Origin: Shewanella mesophila
GTDB lineage: Bacteria > Pseudomonadota > Gammaproteobacteria > Enterobacterales > Shewanellaceae
DNA length: 64,000 nucleotides
Assembly: GCF_019457515.1 (NCBI RefSeq)
Contig: NZ_CP080421.1
Coordinates: forward strand, 1,550,001 to 1,614,000
Direction: 5' to 3'
Shown: in pieces, positions 8,771 to 17,632 of the stretch
Layout of the letters: the number at the start of each line of letters is the position of its first letter
Numbering within the stretch: the stretch's first letter is position 1
Program-made: the position numbers and the translations under genes
Notes under the pieces: generated by a model
What the model saw: only the letters and a program-made list of their open reading frames with translations
Database searches by the model: none
Told to the model about the DNA's origin: nothing

Positions 8771-9844
8771 TTATTTATCTAATAAATTGTATTTTTTCAA
8801 AATGCCCCGTAGTTGATGATAACTAAGGCCGAGCAGTTCCGCGGTCTTCTTCTGATTATATTGACCCACTTCGAGGGCTTTTTTCAGCAAGATAACCTCT
8901 TGGCTCTCGCAATGCTCTTTAAAATCCAAGGGAAAACTAATATTGTTATCACTGGTTGAATTTAGTGTAGGAGTGCAAGTTTCTGCCGTCGCAATTGGCG
9001 CTGAAACTGTGTCTTCGACTTGGGTTTGACGAGACTTGGTTTTCACTCTTTGGGTTGGGCGATAGGGAGACGCAAAGGGGTCTATTACAATGCTGTCAAT
9101 GGCCGTATGGAGATCAGTGTTGCGATAAACACTGCGCTCTACCACGTTTTTTAGCTCACGAATATTTCCTGGCCAATTGTACTCCATTAACTGCTCAACG
9201 GCGTTGGAGGTAAATCCGTCGAACAGTTCATGTTTCAACTGTCTTGCCATACCGATGGCAAAATACTCAGCCAAGGGCATAATATCTTCGCGGCGATGCC
9301 TTAAAGGAGGTAAGGTGATCACATCGAAGGCTAATCTGTCTAATAGATCGGCTCTAAATTCCCCTGCTTGTGCTAATGAGGGCAGATCTTCGTTGGCCGC
9401 ACACACTAAGCGCACATCAGTCTGAACTGTCTTGCTACCACCGACGCGCTCAAATTCACCATATTCAATCACGCGCAGCAGCTTCTCTTGAATAAGACCA
9501 GAAGTATTGGCAAGCTCATCTAAAAATAGCGTGCCCCCGTCTGCGCGCTCAAAACGACCTTCATGTTTCTTGTTTGCCCCTGTAAACGCGCCTGCGTCAT
9601 GGCCGAACAGTTCACTTTCGAGTAAGTTTTCACTCAATGATGAACAGTTAAGTTTGATAAAGCTTTGATCCCAGCGTTTAGACAGATAATGTAAACGCTC
9701 GGCAATTAACTCTTTACCGGTACCACGCTCACCAATAATGAGAACAGGCTTTGACAAAGGCGCTATTTTTGAAACATGCTCTAAGACTTCCAACAGCGCA
9801 TTAGATTGGCCAATGAGATTATCTTGTTTAAATTGAGTCGCCAC
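8771..9844 (-). CDS. pspF: Phage shock protein operon transcriptional activator PspF
   Basis: A 357-residue sigma-54 enhancer-binding protein. It lacks an N-terminal receiver domain, as PspF does, and starts directly with the AAA+ domain: Walker A GERGTGKE near residue 39, the GAFTGA loop (GAFTGANKKHEGRF) that contacts sigma-54 near residue 86, and Walker B GGTLFLDELA. The C-terminus carries a Fis-type helix-turn-helix (QKKTAELLGLSYHQLRGILK, residues about 331-350). PspF drives the divergent pspABC operon and is held inactive by PspA. A linker of about 60 residues between ATPase and HTH, rich in Thr and Ser, is longer than in E. coli PspF. The gene runs divergently from pspA with a 178-base shared control region. 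Confidence 0.95.
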   Translation of the reverse strand: MATQFKQDNLIGQSNALLEVLEHVSKIAPLSKPVLIIGERGTGKELIAERLHYLSKRWDQSFIKLNCSSLSENLLESELFGHDAGAFTGANKKHEGRFERADGGTLFLDELANTSGLIQEKLLRVIEYGEFERVGGSKTVQTDVRLVCAANEDLPSLAQAGEFRADLLDRLAFDVITLPPLRHRREDIMPLAEYFAIGMARQLKHELFDGFTSNAVEQLMEYNWPGNIRELKNVVERSVYRNTDLHTAIDSIVIDPFASPYRPTQRVKTKSRQTQVEDTVSAPIATAETCTPTLNSTSDNNISFPLDFKEHCESQEVILLKKALEVGQYNQKKTAELLGLSYHQLRGILKKYNLLDK

Positions 9845-9964
9845 AGTAATTTTTAGTCTTTCACGCTAATAATTGGTGAAAATAATAATATGTGCCTTGT
9901 GTGTTAAAATAAAGAAAAAGTTAAAATAATGTTTAAGTGTATGTATATTCAGGGTTTGCAAAAG

Positions 9965-9980
9965 TTGGCATGCTAAATGT
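9965..9980 (+). promoter_or_regulatory. Sigma-54 promoter of pspABC
   Basis: TTGGCATGCTAAATGT matches the -24/-12 architecture (TGGC then a weak TGC-like element) and, as I recall it, differs at only a few positions from the E. coli pspA promoter, including the following ATTAAC. It lies 43 bases upstream of the pspA ATG, opposite the gene for the cognate activator PspF. The AT-rich 9880-9950 stretch upstream is the expected place for PspF and IHF sites, which I could not pinpoint. Confidence 0.82.
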
Positions 9981-10022
9981 ATTAACCTTAGCGAAACCAA
10001 CGTAAATTTAGAGGACAGTATT

Positions 10023-10706
10023 ATGGGAATTTTCTCTCGCTTCGCAGATATCATTAACTCGAATATCAGCGCATTACTCGATAAGGCTGAAGATCCAGAA
10101 AAAATGGTTCGCCTTATTATCCAAGAAATGGAAGATACTTTAGTTGAAGTACGTTCAACTTCTGCCAAGGTACTTGCAGAGAAGAAGGAGATCCTTCGTC
10201 GTATCGCTAAGGTTCAAGAACAAGTACAAGATTGGCAAAGTAAAGCGGAACTGGCTTTATCAAAAGATCGTGAAGATTTGGCTAAAGCAGCGCTACTTGA
10301 AAAGCAGAAAGCAAGTGAACTGGCCGCGACTCTTGAACATGAACTCGTAGTTGTTGAAGAGCAGATCGCTCGATTGAAAGAGGAAGTAAACCTTCTTCAG
10401 GAAAAACTAGCCGATGCCAAGGCTCGTCAGAAGACTATCATTATGCGTAAGCAGACAGCTTCTTCTCGTTTAGAAGTAAAGCGTCAGCTAGATTCAAGTA
10501 AAATTGATAGCGCCATGAGTAAGTTTGAGCAGTATGAACGTCGTGTCGAAGGCTTAGAGTCTCAAGTCGAAGCCTATGACTTAGGAAACCAGAAAACGCT
10601 TAATGATGAGTTTGCTGCCTTGGAAGCTGAAGATTCAGTGACGGCTGAACTTGAAGCCCTTAAAGCGAAAGTCAAAGCGAGCAACGCGAAAAAGCAAACT
10701 AAATAA
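10023..10706 (+). CDS. pspA: Phage shock protein PspA
   Basis: A 227-residue PspA/IM30 (ESCRT-III-like) protein, almost entirely coiled coil. It starts MGIFSRFADIINSNISALLD, the amphipathic helix that inserts in stressed membranes, followed by the family motif EDPEKMVRLIIQEMEDTL. PspA binds PspF to repress its ATPase when the envelope is healthy, and is released by PspBC on membrane stress to oligomerise on the inner membrane. The RBS GAGGAC lies 8 bases ahead of the ATG. It is the first gene of pspABC, which has a 20-base gap before pspB. Confidence 0.97.
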   Translation: MGIFSRFADIINSNISALLDKAEDPEKMVRLIIQEMEDTLVEVRSTSAKVLAEKKEILRRIAKVQEQVQDWQSKAELALSKDREDLAKAALLEKQKASELAATLEHELVVVEEQIARLKEEVNLLQEKLADAKARQKTIIMRKQTASSRLEVKRQLDSSKIDSAMSKFEQYERRVEGLESQVEAYDLGNQKTLNDEFAALEAEDSVTAELEALKAKVKASNAKKQTK

Positions 10707-10726
10707 CAACGATTCAGAGGTGAGTT

Positions 10727-10966
10727 ATGGATATGGACGTATTAATAGCCCCGATTATTATCTTTATGATAGTGGTGGCGCCCATCTGGCTAATTCTACA
10801 TTATCGTAGTAAGCGCCAAGTGAGCCAGGGACTCACTGAAGAAGAGTTTACTCAGCTCAATGAGTTAATCGGCAAAGCTGACAAGATGGCCCAACGCATT
10901 GAAACATTGGAAGCGATTTTGGATAGCGAGGCCCCGCAATGGAGGAATCGAGATGAGCGAATCTAG
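10727..10966 (+). CDS. pspB: Phage shock protein PspB
   Basis: A 79-residue inner-membrane protein with one N-terminal transmembrane helix (LIAPIIIFMIVVAPIWLILHY, given here only as residues 5-25) and a cytoplasmic leucine-rich coiled segment (GKADKMAQRIETLEAIL). With PspC it senses envelope stress and sequesters PspA. The start ATG at 10727 follows GAGGTGAG. The end overlaps the pspC start by 14 bases, indicating translational coupling. Confidence 0.94.
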   Translation: MDMDVLIAPIIIFMIVVAPIWLILHYRSKRQVSQGLTEEEFTQLNELIGKADKMAQRIETLEAILDSEAPQWRNRDERI

Positions 10967-11348
10967 TGGACGACCCTTATATCGAATTCCCGAGTCAGGA
11001 AAGATAGCCGGAGTATGTGCAGGGATCGCAGATTACTTCAACTTTGAAACCTGGTTAGTTAGAGTGGTGGCAGCGTCAATATTCTTGCTTGGGGGATCGG
11101 GGATCATCTTCATCATCTATGTACTACTTTGGATGATATTAGATATCAAACCCGGCAGCGCAAAAAACAAGCAACAGCATAAAGAGATAGAAGTGAAGAA
11201 AAAGGTTTGGCAAGCAGGAGAGCCTGCCAAAGCGGCATTAAGGGATGTGAGCAGTCAATTTAGAAACTTAGAGATAAGGTTGCAAAATCTTGAACGTCAC
11301 GTGACATCCGATAGCTTCGATCTCAAAAGAGAGATCAATAATCTTTAA
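10953..11348 (+). CDS. pspC: Phage shock protein PspC
   Basis: A 131-residue PspC-domain protein. The N-terminal segment YRIPESGKIAGVCAGIADYF is the family signature, followed by a hydrophobic stretch (residues about 45-70) forming one or two membrane passes and a C-terminal coiled region ending in NLEIRLQNLERHVTSD. I start at the ATG at 10953 (MSESSGRPLY) because GGAGG at 10941-10945 sits at proper spacing; a longer in-frame start at 10899 lies deep in pspB and adds unconserved residues. PspC works with PspB to signal membrane stress to PspA. Confidence 0.94.
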   Translation: MSESSGRPLYRIPESGKIAGVCAGIADYFNFETWLVRVVAASIFLLGGSGIIFIIYVLLWMILDIKPGSAKNKQQHKEIEVKKKVWQAGEPAKAALRDVSSQFRNLEIRLQNLERHVTSDSFDLKREINNL

Positions 11349-11358
11349 TCCTTTCAAT

Positions 11359-11379
11359 GGGCGGCTTATACCGCCCTTT
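11359..11379 (+). terminator. Terminator or attenuator after pspC
   Basis: GGGCGG (11359-11364) and CCGCCC (11371-11376) form a perfect stem with a six-base loop, followed by only three Ts. The weak tail suggests partial readthrough into ycjX. Confidence 0.6.
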
Positions 11380-11400
11380 AACATATCTAAGATCTAGGTT

Positions 11401-12843
11401 ATGAACTCATTTAACCGTTCGCTTAAAAAGCTTTCTTCTCAATCCAAATCATTGGTCAAACGGACGACAGACAATCATATTCGATTAGCTGTAACGGGCT
11501 TATCTGGCGCGGGTAAAACGGCGTTTATTACCGGACTGGTTAATCAGCTGCTGCACAGCGGTATAGGTGGCAAGCAGAACTCATTACCGCTTTGGCAGGT
11601 TGCTCGAGATGAACGCTTATATGGTGTTAAACGGGCGATGCAACCGGATATGACCATTGCGAGTTTTGACTATGAAGGAGCGATGGCTGCATTGTGCTCT
11701 GATGAGCCTAACTGGCCTGAATCTACCAGAAATATTAGTGAATTGCGGTTAGCAATCCGTTATCAGCCGAACAAAGGCTTGAGGGCAAAGTTTACCGATA
11801 GTGCGATACTTCATCTCGATATTGTCGATTACCCTGGTGAATGGTTACTCGATCTACCTATGCTCAAGTTGAGCTATCAGCAATGGTCTGCAAAGCAATT
11901 TTCGCGGGCATCAATATTATCCCTGAGCGAATATTATCAGCCGTTTATTAACGCATGTTCTGGGATAGAGCTGTCATCGGTCGCAGATGAACAGCAGCTA
12001 AAAATGATTGCTAAGCTGTATCAGCAGTTGTTGAACGATAGCGTTGCATCCCACGGTTTTTACAATGCGCAGCCTGGACGAATGCTGTTGCCGGGAGAGC
12101 TGGTCGATACGCCTATTTTGGCTTTTTTCCCGTTGCTGGGTATTAATCAGGCGCAAATTCAAACATTAGAAGAAAGCCCAAAGGGCTCTTATTATCATGT
12201 CCTTAAAAAGCGCTACCAGAGTTATGTCTCTGAGGTGGTAAAGCCCTTTTATCGTGATTATTTTGCAAAGTTTGATAGGCAAGTTGTACTCGTCGATTGC
12301 TTTACCCCACTTAATCGGGGCAAGGCGCAGTTTGAAGATATGAAAGCGGCTATCGATGGCATTATGGCGAGCTTTAATTTTGGCCAATCAAGCTTGTTAA
12401 AAAGGTTATTCTCCCCGCGCATCGATAAATTACTGTTTGCCGCGAGTAAGGTCGATCATATTACTCGCGATCAGCAGGGTAACGTCCTGTCTTTGCTGAC
12501 CCTATTGGTTAAACACAGTCAGCAGCATGCGCAATTTGAAGGCTGTGACGTTGAGGTGATGGCGATTAGTGCGATTAAGGCAACGGCGCATGGCATGGTT
12601 CAAAGTGGCGCAAAGCAAGTTGAAGTCGTAAAGGGATGTGAGCTGGCGACGCGAAAAGAGGTCACACTATTTCCAGGAGAGGTGCCAAAGCAGTTACCTC
12701 AAGCCTCATTTTGGCAGCAACAGGGGTTCGAATTTGTTAATTTCTCGCCGCCACTATCGACGGCAACACTTGCGGACCCACAATTTGAACACATTAGGCT
12801 AGATCATTTATTACAGTATTTAATCGGCGATAAGCTTAGATAG
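11401..12843 (+). CDS. ycjX: YcjX family GTP-binding protein (DUF463)
   Basis: A 480-residue cytoplasmic P-loop protein. The Walker A motif GLSGAGKTAFIT is at residues 35-46 and a second nucleotide-related motif DIVDYPGEWLLDLP near residue 141 is the family's Walker B-like DxPG. YcjX belongs to the psp regulon in many gammaproteobacteria and structures of homologues show a GTPase-like fold that binds GTP and GDP; its cellular job is unclear. The location directly after pspABC and before ycjF reproduces the conserved arrangement. The Shine-Dalgarno sequence is weak, which fits readthrough or coupled expression from the psp promoter. Confidence 0.92.
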   Translation: MNSFNRSLKKLSSQSKSLVKRTTDNHIRLAVTGLSGAGKTAFITGLVNQLLHSGIGGKQNSLPLWQVARDERLYGVKRAMQPDMTIASFDYEGAMAALCSDEPNWPESTRNISELRLAIRYQPNKGLRAKFTDSAILHLDIVDYPGEWLLDLPMLKLSYQQWSAKQFSRASILSLSEYYQPFINACSGIELSSVADEQQLKMIAKLYQQLLNDSVASHGFYNAQPGRMLLPGELVDTPILAFFPLLGINQAQIQTLEESPKGSYYHVLKKRYQSYVSEVVKPFYRDYFAKFDRQVVLVDCFTPLNRGKAQFEDMKAAIDGIMASFNFGQSSLLKRLFSPRIDKLLFAASKVDHITRDQQGNVLSLLTLLVKHSQQHAQFEGCDVEVMAISAIKATAHGMVQSGAKQVEVVKGCELATRKEVTLFPGEVPKQLPQASFWQQQGFEFVNFSPPLSTATLADPQFEHIRLDHLLQYLIGDKLR

Positions 12844-12880
12844 TATTTCTAAGATCACTCGATTTAGTGATAGGTTAAAA

Positions 12881-13966
12881 ATGACAAAAACATCGAGAAC
12901 AATTGAAAAAAAACAGGTATTTGAACAAGAATCAGCGCTCTCCTCCTCGCCGCTTTTAGGCGCAAAACACTTTGATGACGCTGCCTTGATAGTCGAGGTG
13001 AATGAAACAACTGAAGATGAGCTAGAGCAGTTATTGGATGCTAAGGATACCTTTTCTAACGGATTTAAACCGACTAAGCAACGTCGCTGGTCATGGTTGG
13101 CCAAAGTCGCCATTTTGGGGATAGGTGCCATTATAATTAGCGAAACGATATTGTCCTTGATGGATGCATGGCAGCACAGTCCTTGGTTGTTTGGTCTATA
13201 TGGCGGTGTTACCGCTGTGGTCACACTATGGGCCAGCCGTATCGCATTTGGTGAATGGCGCCAGCTAAAACGGTTACGTGGTGTTGAAGAGGCGCAGCAG
13301 GTAAGTGGTCGCTTAGCCTTAAGCATGCAAATTGGCGAAGCAGATCCTTTTATTGATAATATTTTGAGGAAATTACCTGACGACATCATCACCACTCAAT
13401 ATCGTGAATTGGTAAGAGAGGATCATAACGATGCTGAGCGTGTGTTGTTATTCGAGTCATCGGTGTTAAGCCAAATTGATATTAAAGCTAAGAAGTTAGT
13501 TCACCGCTATGCGACAGAATCTGCGCTCCTATTAGCAGCAAGTCCTATTGCGGTATTGGATATGGCCATTATTTTGTGGCGCAATCAAAAGATGATCCGC
13601 GATTTAGCCAAATGCTACGGTATAGAACTCGGTTATTGGAGCAGAGTTAAGCTTATTCGGTCAGTGATTGCTAACATCATCTATGCTGGCACGACAGAAG
13701 TCGTCACAGATATTGGTACTCAGTTATTGTCATTAGAATTGTCAGGAAAAATCTCTGCTCGCATGGCGCAAGGGCTTGGCGGCGGTCTGTTGACCGCTCG
13801 GCTAGGGTACCAAACTATGGCCCTTTGTCGTCCGGTGGTGTTTAGTGCTGAGGCTAGGCCAAAGCTGACGAAAATACATTCTGCGTTATTGGGGGAGTTA
13901 AAAGATTTTTCGCTTTCGGCCCTAGGCAAAACCCGTTCACGTAACAAAGATTTTACATCTGGGTAG
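12881..13966 (+). CDS. ycjF: YcjF family inner membrane protein (DUF697/TIGR01620)
   Basis: A 361-residue protein following ycjX after 37 bases. The N-terminal 70 residues are polar and probably cytoplasmic, then two transmembrane helices occur at about residues 74-92 (WLAKVAILGIGAIIISE) and 101-119, and the C-terminal half carries the DUF697 domain with further hydrophobic segments (ATESALLLAASPIAVLDMA near residue 210). The YcjX-YcjF pair accompanies psp operons and is induced with them in enterobacteria; function is unknown. No terminator is apparent before megL. Confidence 0.92.
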   Translation: MTKTSRTIEKKQVFEQESALSSSPLLGAKHFDDAALIVEVNETTEDELEQLLDAKDTFSNGFKPTKQRRWSWLAKVAILGIGAIIISETILSLMDAWQHSPWLFGLYGGVTAVVTLWASRIAFGEWRQLKRLRGVEEAQQVSGRLALSMQIGEADPFIDNILRKLPDDIITTQYRELVREDHNDAERVLLFESSVLSQIDIKAKKLVHRYATESALLLAASPIAVLDMAIILWRNQKMIRDLAKCYGIELGYWSRVKLIRSVIANIIYAGTTEVVTDIGTQLLSLELSGKISARMAQGLGGGLLTARLGYQTMALCRPVVFSAEARPKLTKIHSALLGELKDFSLSALGKTRSRNKDFTSG

Positions 13967-14024
13967 GGCTTAATTCTTATCTATAGGTTTACTCCGAAGC
14001 GCTAAAAGGTTCATGGTAGGTAAC

Positions 14025-14058
14025 CGCTCACATTCACTCCTAACAATAACAGTGAGCG
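14025..14058 (+). promoter_or_regulatory. Inverted repeat in the megL leader
   Basis: CGCTCAC (14025-14031) and GTGAGCG (14052-14058) are perfect 7-base arms with a 20-base spacer, ending 20 bases before the megL start and just ahead of its CGGAG ribosome binding site. There is no T tract, so a leader structure or operator is more likely than a terminator for ycjF. Confidence 0.4.
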
Positions 14059-14077
14059 ACGACCTCGGAGAATTTAT

Positions 14078-15259
14078 ATGCAAGAAAAATGGAAGCTTGC
14101 CACTAAAGTTGTTCACGCTGGGCACCAGCGTAATGGACATGGTGCGTTAGTCTCGCCCTTATACCAATCGGCGACTTTTGTATTCGATAGTGCTGAGCAG
14201 GGAGGTGCTCGTTTTGCTGGTGATCAGGAGGGCTATATCTATACCCGTCTTGGTAACCCGACTACGGCTGAGTTAGAGCGGAAAATTGCAGCACTTGAAG
14301 GTAGCGATGCCGCCGCCGCGACGGCCTCTGGTATGGCAGCTGTTTCTGCCGCATTGCTGGCGAATTTAAATGCTGGTGATCACCTTGTTGCTTCGAAAGC
14401 TGTCTATGGCTGTACCTATGCGCTGATGACTGAGCAATTACCTAAGTTTGGTATCGAAGTGAGTCTAGTCGATTTTTGCGATATGGCGGCGGTGGCTGAT
14501 GCCATTCAAGCGAATACCAAAGCACTATTTTGTGAGACTCCAGTTAATCCTCACCTCGATGTTTATGATCTATCTATAATGGCTAATATAGCTAAACAAC
14601 ATGGTGTGGTGAGTATCGTTGACAATACGTTTATGACGCCGTTATTGCAGCGTCCACTGCTGTTTGGCATCGATATGGTGATTCATAGCGCGACTAAATA
14701 CCTTAACGGTCATGGCGACGTAATTGCCGGGCTAGTCTGCGGCACAGAGGAGATGATCCATAAGGTTAAGTACGAGATATTGAAAGACTTTGGTGGCGTA
14801 TTGTCTCCCCATGATGCCTGGCTTATCCTTCGAGGGTTAAAAACCTTGGATGTTAGGCTTATGAGGCATTGTGACAGCGCCCAACAGATCGCAGAATATC
14901 TAGATGCGCATCCTAAGGTGGCTAAGGTTTACTATCCGGGTTTGCCTCATCATCAAGGATACAAGTTGCTAGGTAAACAGATGCTTAGAGCTGGTGGCGT
15001 TATTGCTTTTGAGCTCAACACGAGTTTGGAGGGAGCTATCGCATTTGTTAACCATCTAAAGATGTTTACCATAGCGGTAAGTTTGGGGGATGCAGAATCA
15101 TTAATCCAGCACCCGGCATCGATGACGCATTCGCCTTATTCACCTGAAGAGCGCCAAGCTGCGGGGATCAGTGACAATTTATTACGTATCTCTGTTGGCC
15201 TAGAAGCGGTAGACGATATTATTAGTGATCTGCAGCAGGGTTTCGATTCATTATCTTAA
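14078..15259 (+). CDS. megL: Methionine gamma-lyase
   Basis: A 393-residue PLP enzyme of the Cys/Met metabolism family that splits L-methionine to methanethiol, ammonia and 2-oxobutyrate in the cytoplasm. The PLP lysine is in HSATKYLNGHGD near residue 209. The YGCTYA segment near residue 114 contains the cysteine that distinguishes methionine gamma-lyases (Cys116 of the Pseudomonas enzyme) from cystathionine lyases, and SLGDAESLIQHPASMTHS near the C-terminus matches the same enzymes. Length equals the family norm. RBS CTCGGAG lies 7 bases ahead of the ATG. The gene appears monocistronic with a terminator after it. A cystathionine gamma-lyase assignment is less likely because of the cysteine. 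Confidence 0.93.
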   Translation: MQEKWKLATKVVHAGHQRNGHGALVSPLYQSATFVFDSAEQGGARFAGDQEGYIYTRLGNPTTAELERKIAALEGSDAAAATASGMAAVSAALLANLNAGDHLVASKAVYGCTYALMTEQLPKFGIEVSLVDFCDMAAVADAIQANTKALFCETPVNPHLDVYDLSIMANIAKQHGVVSIVDNTFMTPLLQRPLLFGIDMVIHSATKYLNGHGDVIAGLVCGTEEMIHKVKYEILKDFGGVLSPHDAWLILRGLKTLDVRLMRHCDSAQQIAEYLDAHPKVAKVYYPGLPHHQGYKLLGKQMLRAGGVIAFELNTSLEGAIAFVNHLKMFTIAVSLGDAESLIQHPASMTHSPYSPEERQAAGISDNLLRISVGLEAVDDIISDLQQGFDSLS

Positions 15260-15277
15260 AAATCTGCAGCTATAACA

Positions 15278-15310
15278 GACTTGGCTCCGGGAACACCTGA
15301 GCCAAGTCTT
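15278..15310 (+). terminator. Terminator of megL
   Basis: GACTTGGCTC (15278-15287) and GAGCCAAGTC (15299-15308) form a perfect 10-base stem with an 11-base loop, followed by TTATT. Confidence 0.75.
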
Positions 15311-15378
15311 ATTACGTTTTTGGATGCTAATTTCGTGTTCGAGTTTTGCACTTTAGCTGTGGGCACTAGTTTTGAGTA

Positions 15379-16770
15379 CTAGATAGTCCAGAACAGATGA
15401 GCTATTACATAGAGCACCAACATACTGATAAAGTTGATTATAACACCAGCCCTCATCATCTCCGATTGCTTAATATAACCTGAGCCATAAACAATAGCAT
15501 TTGGCGGTGTAGCCACGGGTAACATGAAGGCGCAGGAAGCGGCGATACCAATAAGCACTGACAGCATTACCGGTGATAGACCTAATGCCTCTGCAATAGC
15601 GGCGAATACAGGCACTAACAGCGCGGCGCTGGCGGTGTTACTCGCAAATTCGGTCAGCATCACCACGAAAAATATCACGGCGAAAGTAAATAAGGCCATA
15701 TGAGTATTACCAAAGATGTCGGTTACCCAATGTGCCAGAAATACACTGGTCCCAGTCGTTTTTAAAATGGCGCTGAGGGTTAATCCACCGCCAAATAAGA
15801 TGAGTACGCCCCAGTCGGTGGTTTTCTCAATCTTCTTCCACTCAACGAGTCCGAGGCCTGCCAACAATACAACGGCACTCAGCGCCACAATAGTATCGAA
15901 TTGAGCTATGCCCCCTAAAGCGGCTGACAAAGGTTTACTGAAGATCCAGCAGCAAACCGTAGCCACAAATATGAGCAAGGTAAGCTTCCCCTGAACACTT
16001 AGGTGTTCGTTGGTTTTTGGTATGTCGCACACAACATTAAGGTTAGGCTTGAGATACAGATAGAGTGCAATCAACATGCTTGGCAGCATTAAGGCGACCG
16101 TGAGCAAGCCAAATTCCAACCAGTCGGCAAAGCTTAAACCGACTTGAGCTGCGGCGATCGCATTAGGCGGGCTGCCCACTAATGTGCCTATGCCACCAAT
16201 ATTGGCTGAATAGGCGATACCGAGTAGCATGAAAAGATAGGTATTTCTATGTTCCTTGATATCTAGCTGCTGCAAAATCCCTAAGGCTAGCGGCAACATC
16301 ATCGCTGCGGTGGCGGTATTGCTTATCCACATCGATAGTAATGCTGTGATGCCAAATAGCATCATACAGGCAAGACTCAATTTACCTTTTGATGCAGTGA
16401 TTACCTTGTTAGCAATTCGTTTATCTATGCCTTGATGATTAAGCGCCGCAGCAAGCACAAAACCACCGAAAAACAGATAAATAATGGGATTAGCAAAGTT
16501 ACTCATTGCCGTCTTAGTTTCAAATACACCAAGGAGCACACCCAATATCGGGATAAGGATGGCGGTAATACTGATATGAATCGCTTCTGTTAACCATAAT
16601 ATTGCTGCGAATACCAAAATCGCCAAGCCAGTATTGATGCTTTGTTCAAACGGTAAAAACAGGTATAGCAAGATAAATAGGATGATATCTGCAAAGAGGA
16701 CAAGCAGATTTTTATGGTCATTTGGGGTTTCTTTAACCAGAGGTAATGTTTGATTGGTCTCGTACGGCAT
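15379..16770 (-). CDS. SLC13/DASS family sodium-coupled anion transporter
   Basis: A 463-residue inner-membrane protein with about a dozen hydrophobic segments starting at residue 22. Family signatures are present: ITALLSMWISNTATAAMMLP (SNT motif) near residue 150 and LTEFASNTASAALLVP (second SNT-like hairpin) near residue 375, with MLPVATPPNAIVYGSG close to the end. These bind sodium and the carboxylate in VcINDY-type transporters. Likely substrates are C4-dicarboxylates or citrate, but sulfate or phosphate cannot be excluded from sequence. The gene is monocistronic and transcribed toward megL. A CRP-like half-site pair lies close to its start. Confidence 0.88.
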   Translation of the reverse strand: MPYETNQTLPLVKETPNDHKNLLVLFADIILFILLYLFLPFEQSINTGLAILVFAAILWLTEAIHISITAILIPILGVLLGVFETKTAMSNFANPIIYLFFGGFVLAAALNHQGIDKRIANKVITASKGKLSLACMMLFGITALLSMWISNTATAAMMLPLALGILQQLDIKEHRNTYLFMLLGIAYSANIGGIGTLVGSPPNAIAAAQVGLSFADWLEFGLLTVALMLPSMLIALYLYLKPNLNVVCDIPKTNEHLSVQGKLTLLIFVATVCCWIFSKPLSAALGGIAQFDTIVALSAVVLLAGLGLVEWKKIEKTTDWGVLILFGGGLTLSAILKTTGTSVFLAHWVTDIFGNTHMALFTFAVIFFVVMLTEFASNTASAALLVPVFAAIAEALGLSPVMLSVLIGIAASCAFMLPVATPPNAIVYGSGYIKQSEMMRAGVIINFISMLVLYVIAHLFWTI

Positions 16771-17162
16771 TTATCGGTCCATCTCATTATTGTAATGCGC
16801 GTCACATTATCCTAGCGGTAAATTTGCTCCAAGGTTTTTTTGTGTGCCAAATTTACTTTTTTTTGAAACCGTGGGGTGATCATGCTCGTGTTTTGCGTTG
16901 GATTTGATGTCTTTGTCACCATTTTTTGTATCTTATGATCAGATTTAGTTTCAAGTAGAAGAATTTTCCCCTTTTTAATTAAACTTCTGAAATAAAGTAA
17001 GAATATCTAGATTGTGACGTGTGTCACGTCACGCGCTGGCGTTAATGGCTAGTTGTCACGCATTGGCGGAAATTTTGATGTTGTTCTATGTTTTTTACTA
17101 GGCCAAGGAAGATGGAGCGCTGGTCTGATATTCAATTATTATGGATTATTAAGGAGACTGTC
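16771..17162. other. Control region between the SLC13 gene and the ComEA-like gene
   Basis: The 390-base gap separates divergent genes and holds no convincing coding frame. It contains one good CRP-like site at 17013-17028 and a weaker one at about 16791-16808 (TGTGACGCGCATTACA on the minus strand), which is only about 20 bases from the transporter start. T-rich tracts lie between. Confidence 0.5.
17013..17028 (+). promoter_or_regulatory. Candidate CRP binding site
   Basis: TGTGACGTGTGTCACG has the TGTGA-N6-TCACA architecture with a single mismatch in the ten core bases. It lies 135 bases upstream of the ComEA-like start, and about 240 bases from the divergent transporter start. Confidence 0.55.
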
Positions 17163-17456
17163 ATGAAAGTGATGCTATTAACCGCAGTATTGTCCGGTGT
17201 GTTGGCGATAAGCCCTTTGTATGCCGCCGAGAAGATCAACGCAGCAAGTGAGCAAGTTATTCCTGCTCAAATTAATATTAATACCGCAACGGCAGAGGAG
17301 TTGGTGCAGCTCAAAGGGATTGGTCAAAGTAAGGCGTTAGCGATAATTGAGTATCGTGACGCTAATGGAAAATTCAATTCGATAGAGGAGCTGTCTCAAG
17401 TGAAAGGTATTGGCAGTAAATTATTAGAACAGAATCGTGCTAAGCTGACTCTCTGA
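17163..17456 (+). CDS. ComEA-like helix-hairpin-helix protein
   Basis: A 97-residue exported protein: signal peptide at residues 1-20 (MKVMLLTAVLSGVLAISPLY, cleavage after YAA) and a ComEA helix-hairpin-helix domain with ININTATAEELVQLKGIGQS and EELSQVKGIGSKLLE. Such short periplasmic ComEA proteins bind incoming DNA during natural transformation in gammaproteobacteria, though many Shewanella with this gene are not known to be competent. I chose the ATG at 17163 because AAGGAG precedes it and the signal peptide begins there; an in-frame ATG at 17088 would bury the signal. A terminator follows. Confidence 0.88.
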   Translation: MKVMLLTAVLSGVLAISPLYAAEKINAASEQVIPAQININTATAEELVQLKGIGQSKALAIIEYRDANGKFNSIEELSQVKGIGSKLLEQNRAKLTL

Positions 17457-17489
17457 GCTTGGTGAGTAAATTAATGAGTGAATGTTTGA

Positions 17490-17513
17490 AAATGCCCGCA
17501 ATAGCGGGCATTT
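17490..17513 (+). terminator. Terminator of the ComEA-like gene
   Basis: AAATGCCCGC (17490-17499) and GCGGGCATTT (17504-17513) pair perfectly around AATA, followed by a short T-rich tail. Confidence 0.75.
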
Positions 17514-17632
17514 GTATATAGATTGGGCAGTTGGAGGTAAAGAATAGATATCGAGTGGATATTCACTTGATTGCCGTGCGTCCATAGTAGATAATGCTCG
17601 CCGTCTTAAGGATAACTTTTCTTAAGCATCTA

